Shown: positions 25,766 to 36,110, counted from the first letter of the stretch. The stretch is 64,000 nucleotides of DNA from JAFDZV01 sp966128725 (GCA_966128725.1 CBHYLN010000002.1:41729-105728); one strand, 5' to 3'. Numbers and translations are program-made. The notes: generated by a model not told the origin, from the sequence alone.

Positions 25766-27930
25766 GCGATGGCCCCACGTTTTGGGGGTGGCGTTGGGAA
25801 TCCGTGCTGAGTCGTCTCATTCTGCTTTGCGCGCTTGTAGTCTCACCCCTGGCTCAGTCGCTGGCGCAGCCTTTGTCTCCGGCACCCGACATCGATCGGG
25901 TGCCGGATAGTTCGTTGATAGGCCCTGCTGTTCGCCTCGGTATCGTGCCTATGCTGGGAATGGTGCAACAGCTTGCCTCGTTCGACCGCTGTACCGTTGG
26001 CGCATCGTGTGGCGCATACCAAGCCACTTCCCGCGGCGAGCTAGGCATCGCCGTTCGTCTGGAAATGCCGTTTCGTATCCACCCCAACATTCTTGCAACT
26101 GCCTCGCTTGCCTACGCGCGTAATGCGCTGGAATTGCTTACCCCGATCGATTCAGCGCTGGAAGGGCGGCGCCCGGATAACACGGCAACCTGGATTACCA
26201 AGCAAACCAGCCTGCGGGCTTCGATGCCGTCGTTTTCAGTAGGGGTTGGCCTGGCTTTTGAACCCGTCCGTGGGTTGCGGTTTGGGCTTAAGCAGAACGT
26301 GAGCATTGTCAACACGGCGCGCCCAACCGTGGAGCAAATGCTTCTAGGTCCGGAGGAGGCTGTGTTCGCGGCCACGGGAACCGATCGAGCGCCGTTGGAG
26401 AATGCGAACGAGCCGGTGTTCAGGGCAGTGGTGCCGCGTGGTGCGCTGTGGGCTGGTTGGCAATTGCCGATCGGTTCGCGCTTCTCGCTGCAGCCCTCCG
26501 CCGGCATGGAGTTTACCGAATCGTCGATTGCCTCGAATGTTTCATGGTATGAAGTCGGGTTCGGCGCAGGTCTTGGGCTGGTCATCGATCTTGGCCCAAA
26601 GCCTGTGGACGCGGTGCCAGTGCCGGTTATAGCCGAGATTGGGCGCCAGGCTTCGGACACCGTCCGTCCGATCCAGCCGGCCAGGGATACCGTGGTGCCG
26701 GTTGTACCACCGAAGTACATCCTGCGTGCCAGCGTTGTTGTCAAGGGTATCGACGCGAAAGGGAACGAATACGATGATCCGGTGATCGAAATTGAGGAAT
26801 CGCCCTGGAGCGAATCGGTGCCGGTGTTGCCGTTCATCTTTTTCGACAGCGCCGACGCGACAATTCCATCGCGGTACGTCCAACTCGACGAGTTCTCGCC
26901 CCCGGAGCGCTTTCATGTGGATTCGCTGGCGGCAATCTCGCCTTTGAACATTCATTGGCAGATGTTGAACGTTGTTGGCGAGCAGTTGCGGGCCAACCCA
27001 CGGCAACGACTGACGATTGCCGGCACAACCGCGGGCGATGAGCAGGGGGGCGATGCAACCCTTGGTGCCAGGCGGGCGCAGGCGGTGCAGCGTTACCTGA
27101 TCGACCGGTGGCGGATCGATCCAAAACGTATAACCGTGACTGTGCTTGCACATCCTTCGTCTCCATCAAATGAATTGACCCGCGAAGGCCGCGCCGAAAA
27201 CCGACGTGTGGAGCTGCGATTTGATGTTGGTGAACTGAGCCGCCCAATCCTGATTCGCCGGTTGGCCACCGTTGCGTCGCCGCCAGCGGTACAGTTCTAT
27301 CAGAACATCGAGGCGGACACGGACATCGTTTCATCGTATGTGGTGGTTGAGCAGGGAGGCAAGGAACTGCTGCGCTTCGTTGGCAGCAACGACACCGGGC
27401 CGAAACCGCAGCAGAAGTTCTGGTCACTTGGCGACATGCGCGTCAACCGCGACCTGACGCCCATTCGTTATCGCTCGGTTATTCGCGATGCGGTTGGGCA
27501 GGAGGTGGTGACCGAGGGTTCGTTTCGTGTGCTGGAACGCGCAACCCGTCGCCCAGAAGAACGCAAGGCGGAGCTGATCGAGTTCAACATTGTTGGCTTC
27601 GAGTTCAATTCCGCGGAACTGCGTCCGCAGCATTTTGTGCAACTGGAGGAGGTCGCCAAGGTTCTGACCTCGGGTGCGGATGTGTCGATTACCGGCTTTA
27701 CCGATCGTACGGGTGATCCGGGTGGCAATGTGCAGTTGTCGCAGGCGCGCGCGCGCGCGGTGCTCGGGGCCTTGCGAACGATGCGCGAACGCGCTGGTGA
27801 ATCGATGCCGACCAAGCTCTCGGTGGTGGGATTGGGAAGCGATCAGCAGGCATATGATAACGATTTGCCGGAGGGGCGCCTGCTATCGCGCATGGTTCGT
27901 GTAACCGTGGCCCGTCAGTCGCGACGATAG
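25762..27930 (+). CDS. Outer-membrane protein with two OmpA-like domains
   Basis: The 722-residue exported protein has a signal peptide to about residue 36 (SPLAQSLAQ), a beta-rich N-terminal part (about 50-280) like a small outer-membrane barrel, and two OmpA-type peptidoglycan-binding domains at about 355-495 (TAGDEQGGDATLGARRAQAVQRYL ... AENRRVELRF) and 608-722 (EFNSAELRPQHFVQLEEVAK ... ITGFTDRTGDPGGNVQLSQARARAV). Two OmpA domains in one chain are uncommon. It would anchor the outer membrane to the wall. The ATGA overlap with the upstream anti-sigma gene suggests a shared regulon; the giant cargo gene follows 213 bases later. Confidence 0.85.
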   Translation: MSDGPTFWGWRWESVLSRLILLCALVVSPLAQSLAQPLSPAPDIDRVPDSSLIGPAVRLGIVPMLGMVQQLASFDRCTVGASCGAYQATSRGELGIAVRLEMPFRIHPNILATASLAYARNALELLTPIDSALEGRRPDNTATWITKQTSLRASMPSFSVGVGLAFEPVRGLRFGLKQNVSIVNTARPTVEQMLLGPEEAVFAATGTDRAPLENANEPVFRAVVPRGALWAGWQLPIGSRFSLQPSAGMEFTESSIASNVSWYEVGFGAGLGLVIDLGPKPVDAVPVPVIAEIGRQASDTVRPIQPARDTVVPVVPPKYILRASVVVKGIDAKGNEYDDPVIEIEESPWSESVPVLPFIFFDSADATIPSRYVQLDEFSPPERFHVDSLAAISPLNIHWQMLNVVGEQLRANPRQRLTIAGTTAGDEQGGDATLGARRAQAVQRYLIDRWRIDPKRITVTVLAHPSSPSNELTREGRAENRRVELRFDVGELSRPILIRRLATVASPPAVQFYQNIEADTDIVSSYVVVEQGGKELLRFVGSNDTGPKPQQKFWSLGDMRVNRDLTPIRYRSVIRDAVGQEVVTEGSFRVLERATRRPEERKAELIEFNIVGFEFNSAELRPQHFVQLEEVAKVLTSGADVSITGFTDRTGDPGGNVQLSQARARAVLGALRTMRERAGESMPTKLSVVGLGSDQQAYDNDLPEGRLLSRMVRVTVARQSRR

Positions 27931-28143
27931 ACACGTGTGCGAACACGGAATAGCGGTTTTTGAGCAAAAAATGACGATTCGTTGCCGCCGCGGCATTCGA
28001 ATTCGTGGCGGATCAACCTTGTTTCGCGCAGATGATTTAGCGATCTTAACGGAGATTGCGTTGGTGTATGGTTCCCCCCCGTATCCCTGCGTGTCGTTCC
28101 GGCGTATCGAATCGACAAACAATGCTGTACACACGCTTGCAAA

Positions 28144-31100
28144 GTGCGTTACGCCAATACCGATACTGCTGAAAACCGTGATATCTCTGGTCTGATACGA
28201 CGCCTCTCGCGCCGTGTTCTCCTGAGTGTTGTGGCCTTGCTATTGCTGGTCGCCGCGAACGCCGGTGCGCAGAATGGCCGGTGGGATTGGTCGGCGGTAA
28301 CGTATCGTGGCCCATCGAAGCATGGAACGCGTCTGTTCGTGGATCGTTGGGGCCATACGCATGTTGTGTGGGTAGCGCAGTCGATTTGGTCCTCCTTGAG
28401 CGACTGGAATTCGCAGGACCCGAATAATTCTCGTGCCGGCTATCAGCTGTTCTACAGTTCGGATGCATCGGGGGTTTTCAGTGCTCCCATCCAGGCAACA
28501 GAAGCGGTCACTTCCGGCAGCCTGTTTCTTCGGACCAATCAGCCGGCGCCGGTAGTGTTTCAGATTGACCAGCAAGGTGCCGTGCATCTTGCATACCTGG
28601 CGAACTCCGATGGCCATCCCAGCCTGTTTTATACCTCGAATGCGTTGGGGGCTGGTACGATGGGGCAGAACGTGCGCCGCCAGTTCATCACCGATAAGCC
28701 ACCGATTACCGATCTCGCGCTCAGCACGGATACCCTTGGGTTCGACATGGCCGTCGACACGCTCGGCTCGGCGCACTTCACGTGGGTGGAGTGGGTTGGC
28801 TCGGTGGCCAAGGTGTATTACACTTCCCCGCGTGAATTCTGGCAGCCGCTGCAGGTTGCGGAGTTCGAGTGTTCGGGGATGACGGGAGCATGCCGTGTAG
28901 GCAAGCCGGATATCGAAGTTGACCGGCGAGGCCGGGCAGTGATCGTGGTTCGGAACGTGGTCAAGGGAGCGGGTGGGATTCGGCTGATTCGCCAAAACAA
29001 GCCGGGCGTGTTCGATACTCCGCGGTGGCTTCAGGCCTTCCCCTATGGTGATGTACTTGATGGGGCCGCGGCGTCCGATCTTCGTGTGCGGATGGCGATC
29101 GATTCCTCCAACCGCATTCATCTCGTGCTTCCATACGTTGACCGCTCGACCCCGGGCCGTAATCGGTTGCTGTATGTGATGGCCGATACCACTTCGCGCG
29201 ATTCGGCGCTGGCCAATGATCCGGCAAACGTTATCGGCGATGCACGTCCGCTGACCGATGCTCCTCTGGATGCCGCACCACTCGATTTTGATATCTCCTA
29301 CAACGCTGGCGACAGAATCGTGGTTGGCTGGACAACGCGAACCACCGGCGCGCCGGTTCGTATTGGATTCGCCGAATTGGCACCGGCGGGCCAGCTCCCG
29401 GTGCCAGCATGGCAAACAACGGCCTTCAGCATGGATGCGCTTGGGCGCTTCGGCTCCAATGCGCCGTTATGGAAAGATGAGATTCGTGTCGGCATGTCGG
29501 GCGATCGTATTGTGCTGGGCGGTCTCCACGAGCCGCGCAACGCTGCTCCTTCGGAAAAGGGTGTTTCGCATGTGGCAATCGTGCGCCGCACCTCGATCGC
29601 GCCCCGCATCCGCTACATTCATCCCGATGCCGCTGCGCCGGGGATGAACGTTGGCGTTGAGGTATTCGCTCATACCGATGAGCGTGGAAGTTTCGGTCGC
29701 GATACGCTGGGTGGCGCTGCGGTGGAGCTTGCCAATCCCGGGGATGCGGCCCGTGTTATTGTTGGCCCAACGGTTGTCAGCTGGGACGGGCGTCTCGCTT
29801 CGGCGATGATCTTCGTGAAGCCTGGGGCTGCTGCTGGTCCGGTTCCGCTTCGCGTCCGGGTTGGATCGTCAATCAGCAATGTTGATACGTTCTACGTTGT
29901 TAACCCAAGCCATGTTGGCAACCTCTCCGGCGGCGGTTTCATTGCTGCCCCGCGCTCGCGCCGTGGGGTAATGGTTGTTGATTCGCTTATCCTGTCGGCA
30001 GGGGTCTTCAAAATCGATACCGCCGATACCGATCCGTTGACGCCCGGCAATCAGGGATTTCTGCCGGTGACGATTCTCGCCAGCGGGCCGGTTCGGATCG
30101 AGACGAACGCAACGCTCAGCGTTTCCGCCTTTGTGGATCCCATCCGCAAAGTCACCTATGCCGGCCCTGGCGGTGGCGGTGGTGGCACGGGCGGTCTGTT
30201 GACCGGCGGCTCCGGCTATACTGGCGGTGGCGGTGTTGTGTTCCAAAATGGCAGATGGCTGATGGGCAACAGCACCGGCGCTGGCAGCGAACACTCCGGT
30301 TTCTGGAATGGCGGCGGCGGGCTTAACGGAGTGCCGGGTGGAATCTCATTTTTTGAGGCACCGTCAGGTGGCGGAACTGGGCACCCGTTTGGCGCTTCGG
30401 GTCTTTTCGGCCAGATACTTCCAACCATGCCGGTTGAGCGTGACACCGGCGGCTATGCCGGCGGAACTGCCGGGGGCAATGTTTATCTGGTTTCCATCAA
30501 CAGTAATGTTGCAGCCGGCGGTGGTGGTGGCGGTAATGCCTCCAATGGCGTCAAGGGCAGCGACAACAGCGGCTTGAACCACGACAATGCCGGTCGTGCG
30601 GTCGGTAGCCGGCAACTGGTGCCGTTCGCCGGCGGATCCGGTGGCGGCGGCGGCGCATCCTCGGCGTTGCAATCAAACGGTGGTTCCGGCGGTGGTGCCA
30701 TTTCGATCGTATCGTTCGGTGGTATCAGCGTGTTCGGCGCCATCACCGCCGATGGGTGTGATGGTATCGGCGGTTCCAATCGCGACGCGGGTGGTGGCGG
30801 TGGCTCGGGTGGATCGATCATGCTTGCCGCGGTCGATTCGGTGTTTATCGGCCCGCTGGCGCAACTCTCGGTCAATGGTGGCAACGGTGGGCGCTCGGAG
30901 CTTCCTGGTGCGCATGGTGGCGCCGGCGGTATTGGGCGGATCCGTGTGGACGGGCGTGTTGCCGGTGGCGGGGCGATTGACCTTAGGAACTACAACACAT
31001 TCAACGGACCGGGCGGCCCAAGCGGTTCCTCGATGCAGGCCCGGCAGTACTCGGTGATTACCGGCTATGCCACGCCCGACAGTATGATCGCGGTATGGAA

Positions 31101-33942
31101 ATACGCCGAAGGCAGCACTTGGACCTCTTCGGCATGGCGCAAGGCGGATGCCCAAGGGGTCTGGCGCGACACCCTTACCGCGGCCGATGCAGCGCGCGGG
31201 CGCCTGTACGTTGTTGCGATGCAGCGTGTTAACGGCGCCTCGAATGCAAACTTCGCGTACCAGCCTTCCTGGGTGATGTCGCCCAGCAGCGCGGTGATGA
31301 TCGGCCTTCCAAAGTTGACCGTTGCCAATGACACGGTGGACTTCGGCTGCATCCACTATACGCTGTGCAAGGATACGGATGTTGTGATCGCCAACCCCGG
31401 CGACCTTGGCGATCTTGTGCTTTCCAACATTCGCATCGAGGGGCCTGATTCGGCTCGATTCGTGTTGAGCAATGCACGTGTCAACCGAGTTGTGCGGGCC
31501 GGCACGTCCGATCCCATCACCATATCCTTCTGCCCTGGCGGTAAGGGAGTCTATCAGGCCGAGCTGGTGATGGAGACAAATTTGTCGTGGCAGCCGCAGC
31601 GTCGCATTCGTTTGGAAGGATGTGGCACCAGTGGTTTGTGGTCGCCAACGGTGGCTGCGTTGGATCTTGGGCGGGTATGCCCGGGCCAGTGCTCCGAGCA
31701 ACGATTGACGGTGACCAACAGCGGCAATGCTCCGCTTGTTGTTGGCGCGCTGGGCTTCGATCCGGGTGTGGTGAGCGCTTCGATAATATCTGGCGCCACG
31801 CCTGCTATTGCTCCCGGAACCTCGCGCGCCATCGTTCTGCGCCTGTGCCCGAAGCGCTTTGTGCCGGATTCGATGGTGATTTCGCTGGCTGGCAACTCGG
31901 TTGATGGTCCGCTTACGGTTATCGCACGCGCCGCCAATGCACGTCCGCAGCTCGACATCCCGTTCGATGTGGACTTCGGTAAGGTGTTCCTGGGCGGTGC
32001 CGAGCGCTGCAGCACGGCGACCATTGTTATCCGCAACCTGAGCACGGTTGTTCCGATGCGGATCAGCAACCTTGAAACCTCGTCGCCGCAGTTCACGATT
32101 CTGTCGCCGGCTCCTGGCTCCTACGATGTTGCTCCGGGAGGCTTCCTGCCGGTTAACGTCACCTTCTGTCCTGGCATTGCCGGGGTATACGGTGATGTGC
32201 TGCGCATGCAGATAGTGTCCGATGACTGCCGCACCGATACGGTTGTGCAACTGCGCGGCATTGGCGCCGAGCGCCAGGCCCGTTACGTTATCGAGGAACC
32301 CGGCCCATCGATCGGCACGTTGCAGTTCGCGCCCACGCTGGTTGGCGAAACCTCGCCACGGCGCGAGATCGTTATTCGCAATGTTGGCGACGCCGAGGGC
32401 GATCCCATCAGTGCCACCGTAAGTGATGGTGCCTCGGAGTTCTCCGTGGAGACGAACACGATCCGTGGTATTCCTGCCGGTGACGTCGCCCGCCTTGGCG
32501 TTGTGATGCATCCAACAGCCGCAGGCATCCGCAGTGGGCGCGTGGAGCTTTCCTCGGTGCAGCCCATCTGGGGCGATGCAGTATTGCTGAATGGCCTGGC
32601 CACGCAGCCCGGGCTGCAGATCGATGCAAGCGTGATCGACCTGGGTGAGATATGTGTGGGCGAACAATCGTCGCCCGCAACGCTGGAGATCTCCAACAAC
32701 GGGACTTCACCGGCAACAATTACCGGCATGGCTCATGGTGGACGCTTCCTGGTTTCAGGATTGCCGGTGGCATTCCCGTATGCGCTTGTCCCGGGTCAGA
32801 AGCTGCACATTGAGTTCCGAGCCCTTGCCGTTGACGAAGGGCCGATAGCCGATGAATTGGTTATTGAACAGGGCGGCGGCATGCCGTTCCGAGTTACGTT
32901 GACCGCGCAGGGTATTCGTGGGCATCTGCTTACCAGCCAGTCGGCATTTGATATGGGCTGCATCCCAACGGGTGATGTAAGCCGGAGCATGTTTGTGCTG
33001 ACCAATACGGGCAAGTGCCCGCTAACGGTTTCCGGGTTCACGGGGCTTGACAATGGATTCTTCGAGATAAGCCCGTCGGGCGCTCCGATCGTACTGCAAC
33101 CGGGCCAGCAGCAGTCCTATACCGTACAATATCAGGCCGGAACAGCCGATGCGTTTACCACGGTGTCGGTGGTAAGCAATGCGCCCGAGGCAATCACGTT
33201 GTCGCTTACGGGCAGGGTGTGTAATTCGGCCGAACGGCGATTTGCGATAGCGTTGCCGTCCGATGCGACCGCGGCGGTTGGCGATACGTTCAGCCTGCCC
33301 GTCGTCGCAACGCTTACGCCTGCGGCTTCGTTCGACCTGTCATACGCGATAACGCTTTCCTATGCCTACGATCTGTTGGTACCACGGATTGGTGCGCGTT
33401 ACGATGCAGTGCCGATTGCAAGCCTGGCAAGCGGAACGATAAGCGATGCGGTTGCCATGGAGGAGATTACGCCCGGCCGACTTCTGCTTACCGGTACCAT
33501 TCGGGCCGGTGCCACATCGGGTGTGCTGGCCCGCATCCCAATGAAAGTTCTGTTGGGATCAACGTATGCGACGCCTATCGCAGTAGCCGGCCTGCAGACC
33601 CAGCCGGCAATGCTGTACGGGGGCCAGAATGGCTTCTTCCGGGCAACTGGATGCGACACGGCCGGCGTGGTTGTAACCGGCAATTATCTGCTTCGGCAGA
33701 ATGTCCCCAACCCATTCCATCCAAGCACGGTGATTAGTTATACGATTGCCCGGCAGGAGCGAGTGGTGCTGAATCTGTACGATGCCAGTGGCGCACTCAT
33801 CAGGACATTGTTCGACGCGGTGCAGCCTGCTGGCAGCCACGAATTCCATTTTGATGCGTCGGGTATTCCAAGCGGTGTCTACACGTATGAGATTGTCAGT
33901 GGTCGGTATCGTGCCGCGCGCAGAATGGTGTTGACGGACTGA
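28144..33942 (+). CDS. Giant T9SS cargo with ASH-type repeats and sorting tail
   Basis: The 1932-residue secreted protein starts at GTG 28144. A signal peptide ends near residue 42 (AGA/Q). Residues 45-480 resemble a beta-propeller with WTSR-like strands; 670-960 are very Gly-rich (GGGGGTGGL and similar). About 1055-1700 contain six choice-of-anchor-D/ASH-type Ig repeats, each opening with DFG/DLG (for example LDLGRVCPGQC, IDLGEICVGE). The last 85 residues form the T9SS type A tail: LLRQNVPNPFHPSTVISYTI, then LYDASGALIRTLFD and RYRAARRMVL. It is probably a surface adhesin or polymer-binding protein, exported by T9SS and anchored after tail removal. The function is inferred. Confidence 0.92.
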   Translation: MRYANTDTAENRDISGLIRRLSRRVLLSVVALLLLVAANAGAQNGRWDWSAVTYRGPSKHGTRLFVDRWGHTHVVWVAQSIWSSLSDWNSQDPNNSRAGYQLFYSSDASGVFSAPIQATEAVTSGSLFLRTNQPAPVVFQIDQQGAVHLAYLANSDGHPSLFYTSNALGAGTMGQNVRRQFITDKPPITDLALSTDTLGFDMAVDTLGSAHFTWVEWVGSVAKVYYTSPREFWQPLQVAEFECSGMTGACRVGKPDIEVDRRGRAVIVVRNVVKGAGGIRLIRQNKPGVFDTPRWLQAFPYGDVLDGAAASDLRVRMAIDSSNRIHLVLPYVDRSTPGRNRLLYVMADTTSRDSALANDPANVIGDARPLTDAPLDAAPLDFDISYNAGDRIVVGWTTRTTGAPVRIGFAELAPAGQLPVPAWQTTAFSMDALGRFGSNAPLWKDEIRVGMSGDRIVLGGLHEPRNAAPSEKGVSHVAIVRRTSIAPRIRYIHPDAAAPGMNVGVEVFAHTDERGSFGRDTLGGAAVELANPGDAARVIVGPTVVSWDGRLASAMIFVKPGAAAGPVPLRVRVGSSISNVDTFYVVNPSHVGNLSGGGFIAAPRSRRGVMVVDSLILSAGVFKIDTADTDPLTPGNQGFLPVTILASGPVRIETNATLSVSAFVDPIRKVTYAGPGGGGGGTGGLLTGGSGYTGGGGVVFQNGRWLMGNSTGAGSEHSGFWNGGGGLNGVPGGISFFEAPSGGGTGHPFGASGLFGQILPTMPVERDTGGYAGGTAGGNVYLVSINSNVAAGGGGGGNASNGVKGSDNSGLNHDNAGRAVGSRQLVPFAGGSGGGGGASSALQSNGGSGGGAISIVSFGGISVFGAITADGCDGIGGSNRDAGGGGGSGGSIMLAAVDSVFIGPLAQLSVNGGNGGRSELPGAHGGAGGIGRIRVDGRVAGGGAIDLRNYNTFNGPGGPSGSSMQARQYSVITGYATPDSMIAVWKYAEGSTWTSSAWRKADAQGVWRDTLTAADAARGRLYVVAMQRVNGASNANFAYQPSWVMSPSSAVMIGLPKLTVANDTVDFGCIHYTLCKDTDVVIANPGDLGDLVLSNIRIEGPDSARFVLSNARVNRVVRAGTSDPITISFCPGGKGVYQAELVMETNLSWQPQRRIRLEGCGTSGLWSPTVAALDLGRVCPGQCSEQRLTVTNSGNAPLVVGALGFDPGVVSASIISGATPAIAPGTSRAIVLRLCPKRFVPDSMVISLAGNSVDGPLTVIARAANARPQLDIPFDVDFGKVFLGGAERCSTATIVIRNLSTVVPMRISNLETSSPQFTILSPAPGSYDVAPGGFLPVNVTFCPGIAGVYGDVLRMQIVSDDCRTDTVVQLRGIGAERQARYVIEEPGPSIGTLQFAPTLVGETSPRREIVIRNVGDAEGDPISATVSDGASEFSVETNTIRGIPAGDVARLGVVMHPTAAGIRSGRVELSSVQPIWGDAVLLNGLATQPGLQIDASVIDLGEICVGEQSSPATLEISNNGTSPATITGMAHGGRFLVSGLPVAFPYALVPGQKLHIEFRALAVDEGPIADELVIEQGGGMPFRVTLTAQGIRGHLLTSQSAFDMGCIPTGDVSRSMFVLTNTGKCPLTVSGFTGLDNGFFEISPSGAPIVLQPGQQQSYTVQYQAGTADAFTTVSVVSNAPEAITLSLTGRVCNSAERRFAIALPSDATAAVGDTFSLPVVATLTPAASFDLSYAITLSYAYDLLVPRIGARYDAVPIASLASGTISDAVAMEEITPGRLLLTGTIRAGATSGVLARIPMKVLLGSTYATPIAVAGLQTQPAMLYGGQNGFFRATGCDTAGVVVTGNYLLRQNVPNPFHPSTVISYTIARQERVVLNLYDASGALIRTLFDAVQPAGSHEFHFDASGIPSGVYTYEIVSGRYRAARRMVLTD

Positions 33943-34000
33943 TCTGGTGGCTGTAATGCCCGAGCGTACCGATCACGCACATCGCGTGTCAAGTTTCAAT

Positions 34001-34028
34001 GGGGTGGCAGTAGATGCCGCCCCTTTTT
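34001..34028 (+). terminator. Intrinsic terminator of giant cargo gene
   Basis: GGGGTGGCA pairs with TGCCGCCCC (one G-U) around GTAGA, followed by TTTTT. It overlaps the stop codon of the convergent GT9 gene by two bases. Confidence 0.88.
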
Positions 34029-35100
34029 AGTTCGTGCCCAGCAGTTCCATCACGGCATCGGTGATCTCCTGCGGTGACAACGTTGATGTATCCGATGATG
34101 GGGCCGTGATCGAGCGGTGCGCAACCCCAAGCGGGCCCCAGCCGGCCTGGTTTACCGCCGGTGTGTACAATGCCACGGTTGGGGTGCTGGTCGCCGACGC
34201 AATATGTACGATCGATGTATCGGGTGTGACGATTACGCGGGCCATTGCGATTGCCGCCACCGCAACACCAAGACTGGGTGTTGCCAGTGCCGTGGCGCCG
34301 CTGCTTGTGGCAATTGCCGCTACACGCTCGCCAGCTTCCGGCGCGCCCATAACCACAACGGTATAACCCAGTTGTCCGATACGCCGGGCCAGCTCGGCAT
34401 TCAGCTCGTCGGGCAGTTCGCGGTCGGCCGTGCCCGACGAGATGTTCAGCATCACAAACGTATGCTCGGCAATCCCGAGCGCTGACAGGGCCGTATGCGC
34501 TGCGATGCGGTCGGCATTCGATATCGGGATACTGTACCCTGGCCGTTCAATCGGGTGGTCGAAGGCAAATCCGTTTGCGAACACCAGGTAGGTGCGGTCG
34601 GCGAAATGGGGCGCGGCGGTGTCCACCGCATGGTCGAACAAGCGCTCGTGCCCCACTACGTGTTGCCCGATGGTTCTTCCCTTGGGCGTAAGGATTGCGC
34701 TCAGCAGGGCGGGCAGGGTTGTTTGTCCCAACACGAGCTGCAGCGTTGCATCAAACGATCGGCGACGGCATGCCCGAACAATGCCCAGCCTGTTCAGGAA
34801 TGAGCCACCCCACACCCACACATGCGAGATACGAGGATCGTGCCTGAAGAACGCGGCGTTTGCCGGCGATGCCAATACGTCGATCTCGACCCCTGGAGCA
34901 ACCGTGTGCAGGGCCTCGATAATCGGAGTGCTTATTACGGCATCGCCAAGGCGATCGTGCCGGATAAGCAGCACGCGGCGCAGCGATGCGGCGGCTAGGA
35001 GCGGTTGGCCCGTTGCGCGCCCTGCCAGCGCGGCCAGCAGCCGAAGGATAACCGCGCGGGCACCGTGGGGAGTATGTCTGGTTTGCGTCACCGGGCGCAA
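34027..35100 (-). CDS. Glycosyltransferase family 9 (heptosyltransferase-like)
   Basis: The product has about 357 residues from TTG 35100 (GTG 35091 also fits). It is a GT-B enzyme that typically adds heptose to the lipopolysaccharide inner core. Visible are the N-terminal acceptor-side motif LLIRHDRLGDAVISTPII, and in the C-terminal donor half FVMLNISSGTADRELP, GAPEAGERVAAI and the sugar-nucleotide motif VTPDTSIVHIASATSTPTVALY. It has a cytoplasmic face with one possible amphipathic membrane helix near residue 20. It is alone on the minus strand; a TGATCTTTGC element lies directly upstream. Whether the donor is ADP-heptose is not certain. Confidence 0.9.
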   Translation of the reverse strand: MRPVTQTRHTPHGARAVILRLLAALAGRATGQPLLAAASLRRVLLIRHDRLGDAVISTPIIEALHTVAPGVEIDVLASPANAAFFRHDPRISHVWVWGGSFLNRLGIVRACRRRSFDATLQLVLGQTTLPALLSAILTPKGRTIGQHVVGHERLFDHAVDTAAPHFADRTYLVFANGFAFDHPIERPGYSIPISNADRIAAHTALSALGIAEHTFVMLNISSGTADRELPDELNAELARRIGQLGYTVVVMGAPEAGERVAAIATSSGATALATPSLGVAVAAIAMARVIVTPDTSIVHIASATSTPTVALYTPAVNQAGWGPLGVAHRSITAPSSDTSTLSPQEITDAVMELLGTN

Positions 35101-35262
35101 AGATCACCATCGGTGCACGACTTCGCAACCGTTGCCGCCCGTTGAGGCCAACATCGTGGTGTTGCCATACCATGCCATTGTTGCCTGCATTGGTCTGTGC
35201 CCGGCTCGATATCCGTTTCGTGTTCATCAATGTTGCTCATTGATGTTGGCTGCAAGGTACCT

Positions 35263-35293
35263 TTTGCACCTCGTGCTCGATTGGGTATCTTAG
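35263..35293 (+). promoter_or_regulatory. Bacteroidota-type promoter for UPF0173 gene
   Basis: TTTG (35263-35266), a 19-base spacer and TATCTTAG (35286-35293) match the -33/-7 consensus well. The start codon is at 35385, giving a leader of about 85 bases. Confidence 0.5.
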
Positions 35294-35384
35294 GCCCCCT
35301 TACCATTCCGGCCGCGATGATATCGTCGGTCGGGGTCCGCTCCGAGTTCGGAGCGCAACTCCACGCAAATTCTAGAAGCAGACG

Positions 35385-36074
35385 ATGCCGTCGGCAATTG
35401 TACTTACGTTTATCGGGCATTCGGCGTGGCTTATCGAGCACGGCGAGCATCGCATTCTGATCGATCCGTTCATTACCGGCAATCCCGTTGCCACGGTGAG
35501 CGCGAACGACATGCAGCCAACACATATCGTGCTGTCGCATGCCCACGGGGATCATCTTGGCGATACGATTCCGATTGCGATTCGCACCGGCGCTCAGGTG
35601 ATTGCGACGTTCGAGCTGGCCAATTACCTTGCCGCGCAGGGCGTGCAGCAAACCGTTGGTATGGGCATCGGCGGCGCGCGGGATTTCTCGTTCGGTCGGT
35701 TGAGGTTCACGCCGGCGATTCACAGCTCAACAACGCCCGACGGAACACCCTGTGGCAATCCTGCGGGGCTGGTGTTTACCATCGATGGGCGCACCGTGTA
35801 CCATGCCGGCGACACGGCGCTGTTCTCGGATATGAAGCTCATTGGTCAGCGCGATGCGATCGACGTAGCGCTGTTGCCGATTGGTGATTTCTTTACGATG
35901 GGGATCGACGATGCTGTTATCGCGGCGGAGTTCCTTGCGCCGAAGCTTGTGATCCCCATGCATTACAACACCTTCCCTCCGATTGCTGTTGACTCCGCGC
36001 GTTTCATAGCCGCGTTGGAATCACGTGGCATTCCAGGCCAACTGCTTGCACCGGGTGCTTCCCACACGATGTAA
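35385..36074 (+). CDS. Metallo-beta-lactamase-fold hydrolase, UPF0173 family
   Basis: The 229-residue cytoplasmic protein follows the UPF0173 pattern exactly: it opens with IVLTFIGHSAWLIEHGEHRILIDPFI, the metal motif LSHAHGDHLGD (HxHxDH), the third metal site in YHAGDTALFSDM and the late His of VIPMHYNTFPPI. It would bind two metal ions and hydrolyse a phosphoester or thioester-like bond; the substrate is not known in any member. It is preceded by a promoter-like element and followed closely (36 bases) by the NUDIX gene, so they may be co-expressed. Confidence 0.93.
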   Translation: MPSAIVLTFIGHSAWLIEHGEHRILIDPFITGNPVATVSANDMQPTHIVLSHAHGDHLGDTIPIAIRTGAQVIATFELANYLAAQGVQQTVGMGIGGARDFSFGRLRFTPAIHSSTTPDGTPCGNPAGLVFTIDGRTVYHAGDTALFSDMKLIGQRDAIDVALLPIGDFFTMGIDDAVIAAEFLAPKLVIPMHYNTFPPIAVDSARFIAALESRGIPGQLLAPGASHTM

Positions 36075-36110
36075 GCGGACGGCATCGCGTTATGGTGCGC
36101 GGTGCCTGCG

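Noticed and set aside
30673..32667. 664-residue reading frame on the minus strand inside the giant cargo gene
   Set aside because: Composition is His/Arg/Asn-rich with no domain, and it is fully inside a clear plus-strand gene; it is a shadow of high-GC codon use.
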